Origin: Magnetospirillum sulfuroxidans
GTDB taxonomy: Bacteria; Pseudomonadota; Alphaproteobacteria; Rhodospirillales; Magnetospirillaceae
Direction of reading: 5' to 3'
Length of the DNA: 64,000 bases
Assembly: GCF_018224925.1 (NCBI RefSeq)
Contig: NZ_JAGTUF010000009.1
Span: 62,001-126,000, forward strand
The notes under the pieces are model-generated. The model saw nothing but the letters and a program-made list of their open reading frames with translations, did no database searches and was not told the DNA's origin. Position numbers and translations under genes: made by a program. Of the stretch, positions 16,857 to 26,434 are shown in pieces (the first letter of the stretch is position 1; each line of letters opens with the position of its first letter).

Positions 16857-19800
16857 TCAGTGCCCTCCCGCCGGAGCAACGGTCTGGGCCTTTTGCATTT
16901 CCTGCAAAGCGCGGCGGTAATCCACCGGCATGACCTTGACGAACTTGGGCATGTAATATTCCCAATTCAGCAGAATGTCGTGAGCCCGCTTGGACCCGGT
17001 GTAATGGACGTGGTTCTTCAGCATGGCCAGAATGCGATCGGCATCGCCACGGGTCATGTCATCCATGACATCGACCAGACCATGGGCTTCCAGGTCGTTG
17101 GCCATGCCTTCTTGTTCCATCGCCTCTTCTTCGGCTTGCACCGGTTCAAGTTCGACCATGGCCAGATTGCAGCGCTTGGCGAAATCGCCGGCCTCGTCCA
17201 GAACATAGGCGACGCCGCCCGACATGCCGGCGGCGAAATTGCGGCCGGTCGGGCCGATAACCAGCACACAGCCGCCGGTCATATATTCGCAGCCGTGATC
17301 GCCGACGCCTTCGACCACCGTGATGGCGCCCGAATTGCGGACGGCGAAACGTTCGCCGCCGATGCCACGGAAGTAACACTCACCTTCGACGGCGCCGTAC
17401 AGCACGGTGTTGCCGACGATGATGTTGTCCTCGGGGACGATCTTGGAAATCTTCGGCGGGTAGATGATGATCTTGCCCCCCGACAGACCCTTGCCGACGT
17501 AATCGTTGCCCTCGCCTTCCAGTTCCAGGGTCATGCCCTTGGCGGCAAAAGCGCCGAAAGACTGCCCCGAGGTTCCGTTCAGCTTGACGTGGATGGTGTC
17601 CTCGGGCAGGCCGGCATGGCCCCACTTCTTGGCCACCTCGCCGCCCAGCATGGCGCCGGCGGTGCGATCGTAATTGCGGATGGTCTTTTCGATGCGCACC
17701 GGTTGTTGGGTGTCGATGGCGTTGCGCGCCGCGGCGATCAGCTCACGATCCAGAACCTTGTCGATATCGTGGTCCTGGGCCTCGCAATTATAGACCGCCT
17801 CGCCCTTGCTATCGACCTGATGGAACAGGCGGGTGAAGTCCAGTCCCTCGGCCTTCCAGTGATTGATGGCCTTGTTGGTGTCCAACAGGTCGGAGCGGCC
17901 GATCATTTCCTGCAAGGACCTAAAGCCGAGCTTGGCCATCCACTCGCGCACTTCCTCGGCGATGAAGAAGAAGTAGTTGATGACGTGCTCGGGCTGGCCC
18001 TTGAAGCGCTTGCGCAATTCAGGGTCCTGCGTCGCCACGCCGACCGGGCAGGTATTGAGGTGACACTTGCGCATCATGATGCAGCCGGCGGCGATCAAGG
18101 GCGCGGTGGCAAAGCCGAATTCATCGGCGCCCAACAGCGCGCCGATGACCACGTCGCGGCCGGTGCGCAAGGCGCCGTCGACCTGGACGGCGACGCGTTT
18201 GCGCAAGCCGTTCAGCACCAGGGTCTGATGGGTTTCAGCCAGACCAATTTCCCACGGGCTGCCGGCATGCTTGATCGAGGTCAGCGGCGAAGCGCCGGTC
18301 CCGCCATCGAAGCCGGAAATGGTGACATGGTCGGCCTTGGCCTTGGTGACGCCGGCGGCGACGGTGCCGACGCCGACTTCCGACACCAGCTTGACCGAGA
18401 TACGGGCGGCCGGATTGACGTTCTTCATGTCGAAGATCAGCTGGGCCAGATCTTCGATGGAATAGATGTCGTGATGCGGCGGCGGGCTGATCAGGCCGAC
18501 GCCGGGGGTCGAGTGACGCACCTTGGCGATGTTCTCGTCCACCTTGTGGCCGGGCAGCTGCCCCCCTTCGCCGGGCTTGGCGCCTTGGGCCATCTTGATC
18601 TGGATGTCGTCGGCATTGACCAGATATTCGGTGGTGACGCCGAAACGGCCCGAGGCCACCTGCTTGATGGCCGAGCGCATGGAATCGCCATTGGCCATGG
18701 GGACGAAGCGTTCGGACAGTTCGCCGCCTTCACCGGTATTGGACTTGCCGCCGATGCGGTTCATGGCAATGGCCAAGGTGGTGTGGGCTTCCCACGAAAT
18801 CGATCCGAACGACATGGCGCCGGTGACGAAGCGCTTGACGATCTCGGCCGCCGGCTCGACCTCGGACAAATCGACGCCATTGCCCGTGGGCGCCGCCCGC
18901 GAATCGTTGGAAATGGCGGCTCCGCCGCCGGCCGGCTTGATGTCGAATAGGCCGCGCAAGGTCAGCAGACGCTGGCCCTGTTCGTCGATCTGGCGCGAGA
19001 AATCCTTGAAGGTCTCATAGGAATTGGTGCGCACGGCGTGCTGGATGGCCTGGATGCTTTCCGAGGTCCAGGCATGGTCTTCGCCACGAATCCGCCACGC
19101 ATATTCACCGCCCACATCCAAGGCATTCTTGTAGATGGGGGCATCGGAATAAGCCATCTGGTGACGGCGCACCGATTCCTCGGCCACTTGGGCCAGACCA
19201 ACGCCGCCGATGCGGCTGGCGGTGCCCTTGAAATAGGAATCGACAAAATCCTGGGCCAGACCGACAGCGTCGAAAATCTGGGCGCCGCAATAGGATTGAT
19301 AGGTCGAGATGCCCATCTTGGCCATCACCTTCAAGATGGCCTTGTCGATGCCCTTGATGAAGCGCTTTTGCACTTCATGGGCGTCCAGCTTTTCCGGCAA
19401 GGTCGGACGCATGCTTTCCAGCGTCTCGAAGGCCAGATAGGGATTGATCGCCTCGGCCCCATAGCCGGCCAGACAACACATGTGATGGATTTCACGGGCT
19501 TCGCCGGTTTCCATCACCAGACCGACCTGAGTGCGCAAACCTTCGCGGATCAGGTGATGATGCACCGCCGACACCGCCAGCAGCGACGGCATGGGAATGC
19601 GATCGGCGCTGACCTTGCGGTCGGACAGGATCAGAATGTTGTAGCCATCGGCCACCTTGGCCTGGGCCAGGGCGCACAATTCGGCGACGGCGTGCTGCAT
19701 TCCGGCGGCGCCGGCGGCAGCGGACCAAGTGATGTCCAACGTCAGCGACTTGAAGCCGGAATTGGGCACATTTTCGATGCGGCGGATCTTTTCCAGATCC

Positions 19801-21512
19801 TCATTGGTCAGGATCGGCTGCTTGACCTCCAGCCGCTTGCTTTCGGCGCCATGTTCGACGGCCAACAGATTGGGACGCGGACCGATCAGGCTGACCAGGC
19901 TCATCACCGATTCCTCGCGGATCGAATCGATCGGCGGATTGGTGACTTGGGCAAACAATTGCTTGAAATAGTTGAACAGGTTCTTGGGCTTGTCCGACAA
20001 CACGGCGATGGGGGTGTCGCTGCCCATGGAGCCGATGGCTTCCTGGCCGGTGACCGCCATGGGCTGCATCAGGAACTTCAAATCTTCCTGGCTATAGCCG
20101 AACACCTGCTGACGCTTGAGCAGGGTGGCGCCGTCGAAATCCTTGGGCTCCACCTCGATCTTGAGATCTTCCAGCACCAATTGGGCTTCATCCAGCCATT
20201 GCTGATAGGGCTTGGCTTCGGCCAATCCCAATTTGATCTCCAAATCGTCGATCAGACGACCCTTTTCCAGGTCGATCAGCAGCATCTTGCCGGGCTGCAA
20301 ACGCCACTTCTTGACGATCTTGTCTTCGGGGAAGGTCAGCACGCCCATTTCCGACGCCATCATGATCTTGTCGTCGTCGGTGATCACATAGCGCGCCGGA
20401 CGCAGGCCGTTGCGGTCCAAGGTGGCGCCGATCATGCGGCCATCGGTGAAACAAACGGCGGCGGGGCCGTCCCACGGCTCCATCAGGGCGGCGTGGTATT
20501 CATAGAACGCGCGACGCTTTTCGCCCATCAGCGGATTACCGGCCCAGGCTTCCGGCACCAGCATCATCATGGCGTGATGCATGGGGTAACCGCCCAGCAC
20601 CAGCAATTCCAGCGCATTGTCGAAACAGGCGGTATCGGATTGGCCCTCGGCGATCAGCGGGAACAGCTTTTCCAGATCGGCGCCGAAGACCGGGCTGCTC
20701 ATGGCCTTGCGGCGGGCATTCATCCAATTGACGTTGCCGCGCAGGGTATTGATCTCGCCGTTATGGCTGATCATGCGGAACGGGTGGGCCAGACGCCAAG
20801 ACGGGAAAGTGTTGGTGGAAAAGCGCTGGTGAACCAGGGCCAAGGCCGAAACCATGGCCGGATCGGACAGATCCTTGTAATAGGCGCCGACCTGATCGGC
20901 CAGCAGCATCCCCTTGTAGACGATGGTGCGCGACGACAGGCTGGGGATGTAGAAATCATCCTCGGCGCCCTTGGGGATGGCGTTTTCAGCCTGCTTGCGG
21001 ATGACGAACAGTTTGCGTTCGAACGCCTGTTGGTCGGCGCAATTGCCGCCCTTGCCAACAAAGACCATGCGGACGAAAGGCTCGGTCGGCTTGACCGTCT
21101 CGCCCAGGCCGGAACCGTCGGTGGGGACATCGCGCCAGCCCAGCAACACTTGGCCTTCGGCCCGGATCAGATTATCGACCGAGGCGACGCAGGCAGAGCG
21201 CAACGTCGCATCTTGCGGCAAGAACACGGTGCCGGCGGCATAAGAGCCTTCGGACGGCAGCACGATGCCCAGCTTGGCCGCTTCGGCGCGCAGGAACGAA
21301 TCGGGCAATTGGATCAAGATGCCGGCACCGTCGCCGGCCAGCGGATCGGCCCCCACGGCCCCGCGATGGGTGAGATTGCGCAGGATCTCCAGACCCTGCT
21401 TGATGATCTCATGCGACTTGCGGTTCTTGATATCGGCGATAAAGCCGACACCGCAGGCGTCGTGTTCATAACGCGGGTCGTACAGTCCCTGTCCCTCAGG
21501 CAATCCGCTCAT
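16857..21512 (-). CDS. gltB: Glutamate synthase, large (alpha) subunit
   Basis: A 1551-residue protein, the normal size for bacterial NADPH-GOGAT. The start at 21512 gives a short propeptide; cleavage would expose Cys20 (in [11 protein letters not shown]), the nucleophile of the class II glutaminase domain (about 20-430). A central domain follows, then the FMN-binding synthase barrel with the 3Fe-4S motif [14 protein letters not shown]. The C-terminal GXGXG beta-helix contains [14 protein letters not shown]. It works with GltD next door, and with the ammonium channel at the window's start shows an ammonium-assimilation emphasis. A 453-bp leader region lies upstream. Confidence 0.97.
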   Translation of the reverse strand: MSGLPEGQGLYDPRYEHDACGVGFIADIKNRKSHEIIKQGLEILRNLTHRGAVGADPLAGDGAGILIQLPDSFLRAEAAKLGIVLPSEGSYAAGTVFLPQDATLRSACVASVDNLIRAEGQVLLGWRDVPTDGSGLGETVKPTEPFVRMVFVGKGGNCADQQAFERKLFVIRKQAENAIPKGAEDDFYIPSLSSRTIVYKGMLLADQVGAYYKDLSDPAMVSALALVHQRFSTNTFPSWRLAHPFRMISHNGEINTLRGNVNWMNARRKAMSSPVFGADLEKLFPLIAEGQSDTACFDNALELLVLGGYPMHHAMMMLVPEAWAGNPLMGEKRRAFYEYHAALMEPWDGPAAVCFTDGRMIGATLDRNGLRPARYVITDDDKIMMASEMGVLTFPEDKIVKKWRLQPGKMLLIDLEKGRLIDDLEIKLGLAEAKPYQQWLDEAQLVLEDLKIEVEPKDFDGATLLKRQQVFGYSQEDLKFLMQPMAVTGQEAIGSMGSDTPIAVLSDKPKNLFNYFKQLFAQVTNPPIDSIREESVMSLVSLIGPRPNLLAVEHGAESKRLEVKQPILTNEDLEKIRRIENVPNSGFKSLTLDITWSAAAGAAGMQHAVAELCALAQAKVADGYNILILSDRKVSADRIPMPSLLAVSAVHHHLIREGLRTQVGLVMETGEAREIHHMCCLAGYGAEAINPYLAFETLESMRPTLPEKLDAHEVQKRFIKGIDKAILKVMAKMGISTYQSYCGAQIFDAVGLAQDFVDSYFKGTASRIGGVGLAQVAEESVRRHQMAYSDAPIYKNALDVGGEYAWRIRGEDHAWTSESIQAIQHAVRTNSYETFKDFSRQIDEQGQRLLTLRGLFDIKPAGGGAAISNDSRAAPTGNGVDLSEVEPAAEIVKRFVTGAMSFGSISWEAHTTLAIAMNRIGGKSNTGEGGELSERFVPMANGDSMRSAIKQVASGRFGVTTEYLVNADDIQIKMAQGAKPGEGGQLPGHKVDENIAKVRHSTPGVGLISPPPHHDIYSIEDLAQLIFDMKNVNPAARISVKLVSEVGVGTVAAGVTKAKADHVTISGFDGGTGASPLTSIKHAGSPWEIGLAETHQTLVLNGLRKRVAVQVDGALRTGRDVVIGALLGADEFGFATAPLIAAGCIMMRKCHLNTCPVGVATQDPELRKRFKGQPEHVINYFFFIAEEVREWMAKLGFRSLQEMIGRSDLLDTNKAINHWKAEGLDFTRLFHQVDSKGEAVYNCEAQDHDIDKVLDRELIAAARNAIDTQQPVRIEKTIRNYDRTAGAMLGGEVAKKWGHAGLPEDTIHVKLNGTSGQSFGAFAAKGMTLELEGEGNDYVGKGLSGGKIIIYPPKISKIVPEDNIIVGNTVLYGAVEGECYFRGIGGERFAVRNSGAITVVEGVGDHGCEYMTGGCVLVIGPTGRNFAAGMSGGVAYVLDEAGDFAKRCNLAMVELEPVQAEEEAMEQEGMANDLEAHGLVDVMDDMTRGDADRILAMLKNHVHYTGSKRAHDILLNWEYYMPKFVKVMPVDYRRALQEMQKAQTVAPAGGH

Positions 21513-21965
21513 CGTACACTCGGTTCCCTTAAGGCCTGGTCGACCCCCCCCAAAAGGGCTTGCGCCGACGCTGCCAAATTCCAAAGTTGTCCCATGACGC
21601 CGGAGCAATGCTCCAACCCCATCCGGCGAAGGGTTTTACCCATCCGGCCGAAGCGAAGCAGCTTTCATACGGCATTACGTCGCGCTCGCCAAGCCTCGCT
21701 TGGGTCTGTTGCTGGCAACTTGCCGAATCATTGAATTTTCAACCCCCGCCCCCGCCCTCTTGGATGGGGAATGCCTACCCAAGCGAAGGATGCCGCCCCT
21801 CTTGAAATCATTCCAACGCATGGCACTTATCCCGCGATTTTCTTTGACAGAGGCCGTGAATGTGGTTTTCTGCTCGGTGATTTAGTGGTGCTTCACCGGG
21901 GGGACAGAAATGCCACTGAATGTTCTTGGGGATTCGAACACGAACCTTTTAGCATCTAGGCCCGC
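21513..21965. other. 453-bp intergenic region between divergent gltB and chemoreceptor
   Basis: No convincing gene was found. It must hold the gltB promoter (minus strand) and that of the soluble chemoreceptor (plus strand). On the plus strand a perfect -35 TTGACA lies at 21844-21849, but the -10 at normal spacing (TTTTCT/TTTCTG) is poor. Small hairpins occur at 21602-21614 (GGAGC/GCTCC) and around 21690 (CCAAGC/GCTTGG). A TTGAA-TT-TTCAA dyad is at 21731-21742. Confidence 0.5.
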
Positions 21966-23411
21966 ATGAGCGACGATTTCGAGCTGTTCGACGATACCCC
22001 GGCCACGCAACCCGGTAGCGGAACGACTGCGCCGAGCGGGACGGATTTGTTTTTCGACGATGACGCACCCGGCGCCAGCGATGTCCCGCTGGGCATGAGC
22101 ATGACCGAGCGGGTCGCGCAATATCTCGATCTGTTTTGCGTCGATGCCCCGGCCCAGGCACTGATCGCCGGCAATTGCGTCAAGGTTGTCGCCTCGGTCG
22201 AACAGATCGTGGCTCAGGCGTCGGATTGGGTACAGCGGACGCCGCCCTTTGGCGAAAAAATGAACAGCGAAGCCGGGCAGACGCTGAAAAGCGCCCTGGT
22301 CGAGCATTGGTCGCGGCTGTTCCGCGCCGAATTCACCGCCGATTATATCGCCACCGCCCAGCAATTGGGCTTCATGCTGGCCTATCTTGATCTCGGCGCG
22401 TCATGGTATCAGGCCATGGCCGCCAACGCCGCCTCCCAAGCTCTGTCCATGCTGCGCGACCACCGCCGCTTCGCGGAGTTGTCCGGTGCGCTGAGCCGGG
22501 CCAGCCAGCTTGACGTGTCCTTGGTCACCCACGATTACTTCGAAGCGGCCAAGCAGACCCGGACACGCATGGTCAACGATCTGGCGCAAGGTTTCGAACG
22601 CTCGATCAAGGGCGTGGTCGACGAAGTCGGCGCCATGGCGGCAACCTTGAAGACCAATTCGTCGCAAATGCTGCACCGGCTGTCGCATATGGATTACGAA
22701 ACCGTCAACATGGCCGCCGCCGCCGAAGAAGCGGCCTTTTCGGTGCAAAACATCTCCGCCAATTCCACCCAATTGGCCGGCTCGATCCAACATATCTTGT
22801 CCAATGTGGTGCGCACCGCCGAAGCCGCGCAAGACGCCGCCGTGGCCGCCACCGCCACCAGCGAGGCCATGCAAACCCTGTTGGGGGTGGCGTCGCGCAT
22901 TGGCCGCATCGGCGAAACCATCGACAATATCGCCCGCCAGACCCGCATGCTGGCGTTAAACGCCACCATCGAAGCGGCACGCGCCGGTCAAGCCGGCCGC
23001 GGTTTCGCCGTCGTCGCCGAAGAAATCAAAAAGCTGTCGGAACAGACCAGCACCGCCACCCATGACATCGCCGCCAGCGTCGCCGAAGCGGTTGACGCCA
23101 CCAACAAAGCCGCCGACACCATCCACAACACGGTGCAGACGGTGACCAGCATTAATCAGGTGGCCGCAGAGGTGCGCATCGCGGTGGAAGCGCAAACCCA
23201 AGCCACCGCCACCATCGCCGATCATGTCGGCGAGGCGGCGTCGGGAGCCAAGGCGGTGACCTCTTCGGTCAACAGCGCCATCGAAGCCTTGGGAGTATCC
23301 GCCTCCGCCGCCGGAGAGCTGAATGAATCGGCCGACGCCCTGGCGATCAAGGCCGATCACATGCGGCGCGAGGTTGATTCCTATCTGGATCGCCTGACGA
23401 CGCTGAGTTAG
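21966..23411 (+). CDS. Soluble chemoreceptor with degenerate protoglobin-like sensor domain
   Basis: A 481-residue methyl-accepting protein without membrane helices. An acidic, disordered N-terminus (1-45) is followed by an all-helical domain (about 50-200). Its segment [20 protein letters not shown] and the later LGASWYQAM closely track globin-coupled sensors. In those proteins a G-x-x-H pattern supplies the proximal heme His; here it reads G135-F-M-L138, so the His is missing. The signalling domain (about 215-470) has the receptor tip [19 protein letters not shown]. It is probably cytoplasmic. It may sense something other than O2, or no longer bind heme. The protoglobin assignment is by pattern only. 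Confidence 0.8.
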   Translation: MSDDFELFDDTPATQPGSGTTAPSGTDLFFDDDAPGASDVPLGMSMTERVAQYLDLFCVDAPAQALIAGNCVKVVASVEQIVAQASDWVQRTPPFGEKMNSEAGQTLKSALVEHWSRLFRAEFTADYIATAQQLGFMLAYLDLGASWYQAMAANAASQALSMLRDHRRFAELSGALSRASQLDVSLVTHDYFEAAKQTRTRMVNDLAQGFERSIKGVVDEVGAMAATLKTNSSQMLHRLSHMDYETVNMAAAAEEAAFSVQNISANSTQLAGSIQHILSNVVRTAEAAQDAAVAATATSEAMQTLLGVASRIGRIGETIDNIARQTRMLALNATIEAARAGQAGRGFAVVAEEIKKLSEQTSTATHDIAASVAEAVDATNKAADTIHNTVQTVTSINQVAAEVRIAVEAQTQATATIADHVGEAASGAKAVTSSVNSAIEALGVSASAAGELNESADALAIKADHMRREVDSYLDRLTTLS

Positions 23412-23452
23412 TGGTCCGATCCAGACACACAAAATCAACGGATTGCGCCCTC

Positions 23453-23488
23453 ATTCATTCAGATGGTCGGCGAATCATCCAAATGAAT
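23453..23488. repeat. Imperfect intergenic palindrome
   Basis: Arms ATTCATTCAGATGG and TCATCCAAATGAAT pair at 11 of 14 positions around an 8-base centre. It lies between the chemoreceptor and a convergent small gene. It could be a REP-type element or a weak terminator. Words in it (CAGATGG, and CAAAATCAACG just upstream) recur near 32580-32615. Confidence 0.4.
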
Positions 23489-23613
23489 CAGTGCATTAGC
23501 GAACCATCTCGCCGCGTGCATCCGGGGACAGCCCCTCACCGTCCGATCATCATTGCCGCGCATCCCGCCCCCCACCGCATTCATCGGGAAAAGCGAATGG
23601 CGGCAAGCCCCAC

Positions 23614-23793
23614 CTACCGGGCCTCGCCGTGCATCCGCTCGCTGATCCGGTGCATGGTCTGCCCCATTTCCGGGCACGCCTTCGCCAGATTTGAAGCAAG
23701 ATTATGAGCCTGGGAGCGATCGAACGGCCGACCGGCGCATTCGTCTTCAAGCAATTCGGACAGCCGACGCATGTCACTCAGAAGCTGAAGCAT
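23614..23793 (-). CDS. Small hypothetical helical protein (59 aa)
   Basis: The frame starts at 23793 with a strong AAGGAG ribosome site eight bases upstream, which decides this start over longer extensions that are Cys/Arg-rich and implausible. The product (MLQLLSDMRRLSELL...) is predicted to be largely helical and charged, with two Cys and several His/Met residues (MGQTMHRISERMHGEAR). No signal peptide or membrane helix is seen. It lies between two larger genes and is co-directional with glgP. I do not recognise the family. Confidence 0.6.
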   Translation of the reverse strand: MLQLLSDMRRLSELLEDECAGRPFDRSQAHNLASNLAKACPEMGQTMHRISERMHGEAR

Positions 23794-23917
23794 GGCGATA
23801 TCTCCTTGGTGCTGACCAGGGAATGATGCGCCGCAACATGCTGCACTGCAACAGAATCTTTGGTGACAAAACCTCGGCCATGACAACCTCTGCCGAGGCC
23901 TCATGGCCGAGGCATGA

Positions 23918-26374
23918 CTAAACCGGCACCCCCCAGATATCGCGGGCATATTCGGTGACGGTACGATCAGACGAGAATTTGCCCATGCGCGCCACGTTCA
24001 AGATGGCCTTGCGGTTCCATTCCGTCTGGTCCAGGTAAAGCTGATCAACCCGGCCCTGGGCTTCGGCATAGCCGGCAAAATCGGCGGTCAGCAGGTAATG
24101 GTCGGAATTGGTCAAGATATCGACGATCCCGGCGAAACGCTCGGGCTCGTCGGGGGAGAAATAGCCCGAGGCGATCAGTTCGATCGCCCGCTTCAAATCC
24201 TGATTGGCGGCGATGGCGGTGCGCGGGTTGTAGCCGTCGATCCGTAACCGCGCCACTTCCTGCGCCGTCAGACCGAACAGGAACATATTTTCCTCGCCCA
24301 CTTCCTCGCAAATTTCCACATTGGCGCCGTCCCAGGTGCCGATGGTCAGCGCCCCGTTCATGCTCATCTTCATGTTGCCAGTGCCCGAGGCCTCGGTGCC
24401 GGCGGTGGAAATCTGTTCCGACAGATCGGCCGCCGGCATCACCAGCTCGGCGGTCGAGACGTTGTAATTGGGGATGAACACCACTTTCAGCTTATTGCCG
24501 ACCAGCGGGTCGTTATTGACCACGTCGGCGACGTCGTTGATCAGCTTGATGATCAATTTCGCCAGCAGATAGCCGGGCGCCGCCTTGCCGCCGATGATCA
24601 CCGTGCGCGGCACCACATCAAGCAGCGGATTGGCGCGGATGCGCGAATAGCGGCTGATCACTTCCAGCACGTTCAGCAACTGGCGCTTATATTCGTGGAT
24701 ACGCTTGATTTGCACGTCGAACAACGAATGCGGCACGATATCGACGCCCAGACGCTGCGAAATCACGTCGGCCAGCCGCACCTTGTTGGCGTGCTTGACG
24801 GCGGCGAATTCGGCCCGGAAGGCCGCATCATCGGCGAAGCCTTCCAATTGCTTCAACTGGTCGAGATGGGTAACCCACTGGGTGCCGATCTTGCCCGAGA
24901 TCAGCGCCGACAGACCTGGATTGGACAGCAACAGCCAGCGTCGCGGGGTAACGCCGTTGGTCTTGTTGTTGATCTTGCCCGGATTGAGATGGTCGAAATC
25001 GGAAAAGATCGTCGATTTCATCAAGCCGGTATGGATGGCGGCGACGCCGTTGACCTTGTGGCTGCCGATCACCGCCAGATGCCCCATGCGCACCCGGCGT
25101 TCATCCCCCTCGCCGATCACCGAAACCCGGCGCAGCAGGTCGTTATCGCCGGGATGGCGATGGCGGACCTCTTGCAGGAATTCGTGATTAAGCTGGAAGA
25201 TGATTTCCAGATGACGCGGCAACACCCGCTGGAACAGATCCACCGGCCAGGTTTCCAAGGCTTCGGGCAACAGCGTGTGGTTGGTATAGGCGCAGGTCCG
25301 ACGGGTCAGCGCCCAGGCGCGGTGCCAATCAATCTGATATTCGTCCACCAGCACCCGCATCAGCTCGGCCACCACCATGGCCGGATGGGTGTCGTTCAAC
25401 TGCACCGCCACCTTGTCAGGCAGCTTGTCCCAGTCGCTATGCGACTTGCGGAAGCGGGCCAGGATGTCTTGGATCGAGGCGGCGACGAAGAAATATTCCT
25501 GCTTGAAGCGCAATTCCTTGCCGCGATCAGTCAGATCGGACGGGTACAGCACCTTGGACAGGGTTTCCGATTCGGCCTTGTCGCGCACGGCTTCGATATA
25601 ATTGCCGGCGTTGAAGTATTTCAGGTCGAATTCGCGGGTGGATTTGGCCGTCCACAGACGCAGATTGTTGACGGTCTTGCCGCCATAGCCGGGGATCGGC
25701 ACGTCATAGGCCATGGCCATGACTTCCTCGGTGTCCATCCACTGGGCGCGGGTGTGGCCAAGAACGTCCTTGTAATGAACGACACGCCCGCCGAAACGCA
25801 CCGGATAGATGATTCCGGGACGGGGAAATTCCCACGGATTGCCGTAGCGCAGCCAATTTTCCGGGCTTTCCACCTGCCAGCCATGCTCGATGTGCTGGGT
25901 GAACATGCCGTAATCATAGCGGATGCCGTAACCGAAACCAGGAACGCCCAGCGTCGCCATGGAATCCAGCAGACAGGCGGCTAAGCGGCCCAAACCGCCA
26001 TTGCCCAACGCCGCTTCCACTTCCCACCCCAACACTTCGTCGAAATCGACGCCCATGTCGGTGACGGCCTGCTTGACGGTGTCATAGATGCCCAGATTGA
26101 TCATGGCATTGGACAGCGTCCGCCCGATCAGGAATTCCATGGACATGTAATAGACGCGCTTTCTGTCCTCGGCGTAATAGCGGTTCAGCGTCGGCATCCA
26201 ATGTTCGGAAACGCGGTCGCGCACGGTGTAGGCGGCGGCCATGAACCAATCGCGCGCGGTCGCGCTGATCGCTTCCTTGCCCACGGAATACAGCAGGTGA
26301 CTGCCCAACGCGTATTTGATGCTTTCGACGTCGTCATCAAGCAACTTGATCACCGGAGGCCCGACACGGCGCAT
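23918..26374 (-). CDS. glgP: Glycogen (alpha-glucan) phosphorylase
   Basis: An 818-residue GT35 enzyme that releases glucose-1-phosphate from glycogen or maltodextrin ends using phosphate and PLP. The N-terminal half has YYMSMEFLIGRTL and the GNGGLGRLAACLLDS motif. The PLP-binding region EASGTGNMKMSMNGAL contains the Schiff-base Lys669, and the product ends in a normal GKFSSDRTVTEYARDIW. Full length. The start has AAGGA nine bases upstream. It is the last gene of the glycogen run on the minus strand, 60 bp after malQ. GlgC and GlgA, needed for synthesis, are not in this window. Confidence 0.96.
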   Translation of the reverse strand: MRRVGPPVIKLLDDDVESIKYALGSHLLYSVGKEAISATARDWFMAAAYTVRDRVSEHWMPTLNRYYAEDRKRVYYMSMEFLIGRTLSNAMINLGIYDTVKQAVTDMGVDFDEVLGWEVEAALGNGGLGRLAACLLDSMATLGVPGFGYGIRYDYGMFTQHIEHGWQVESPENWLRYGNPWEFPRPGIIYPVRFGGRVVHYKDVLGHTRAQWMDTEEVMAMAYDVPIPGYGGKTVNNLRLWTAKSTREFDLKYFNAGNYIEAVRDKAESETLSKVLYPSDLTDRGKELRFKQEYFFVAASIQDILARFRKSHSDWDKLPDKVAVQLNDTHPAMVVAELMRVLVDEYQIDWHRAWALTRRTCAYTNHTLLPEALETWPVDLFQRVLPRHLEIIFQLNHEFLQEVRHRHPGDNDLLRRVSVIGEGDERRVRMGHLAVIGSHKVNGVAAIHTGLMKSTIFSDFDHLNPGKINNKTNGVTPRRWLLLSNPGLSALISGKIGTQWVTHLDQLKQLEGFADDAAFRAEFAAVKHANKVRLADVISQRLGVDIVPHSLFDVQIKRIHEYKRQLLNVLEVISRYSRIRANPLLDVVPRTVIIGGKAAPGYLLAKLIIKLINDVADVVNNDPLVGNKLKVVFIPNYNVSTAELVMPAADLSEQISTAGTEASGTGNMKMSMNGALTIGTWDGANVEICEEVGEENMFLFGLTAQEVARLRIDGYNPRTAIAANQDLKRAIELIASGYFSPDEPERFAGIVDILTNSDHYLLTADFAGYAEAQGRVDQLYLDQTEWNRKAILNVARMGKFSSDRTVTEYARDIWGVPV

Positions 26375-26434
26375 GCTTTCGTCCTTCCTGCCTAAACCGT
26401 CTGCGTTACGAAGTCGCCTGAACCAGCACCCCTG

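Noticed and set aside
16833-21734. Two very long frames antisense to gltB (about 705 and 898 codons)
   Set aside because: Same codon-bias artefact; gltB is full length and in the correct frame throughout.
21821-21836. Sigma-54-like element TGGCAC-N5-CCGC before the soluble chemoreceptor
   Set aside because: GG-N10-GC spacing fits, but the TT before GC is CC and no activator site is visible; such short matches are expected by chance in GC-rich DNA.
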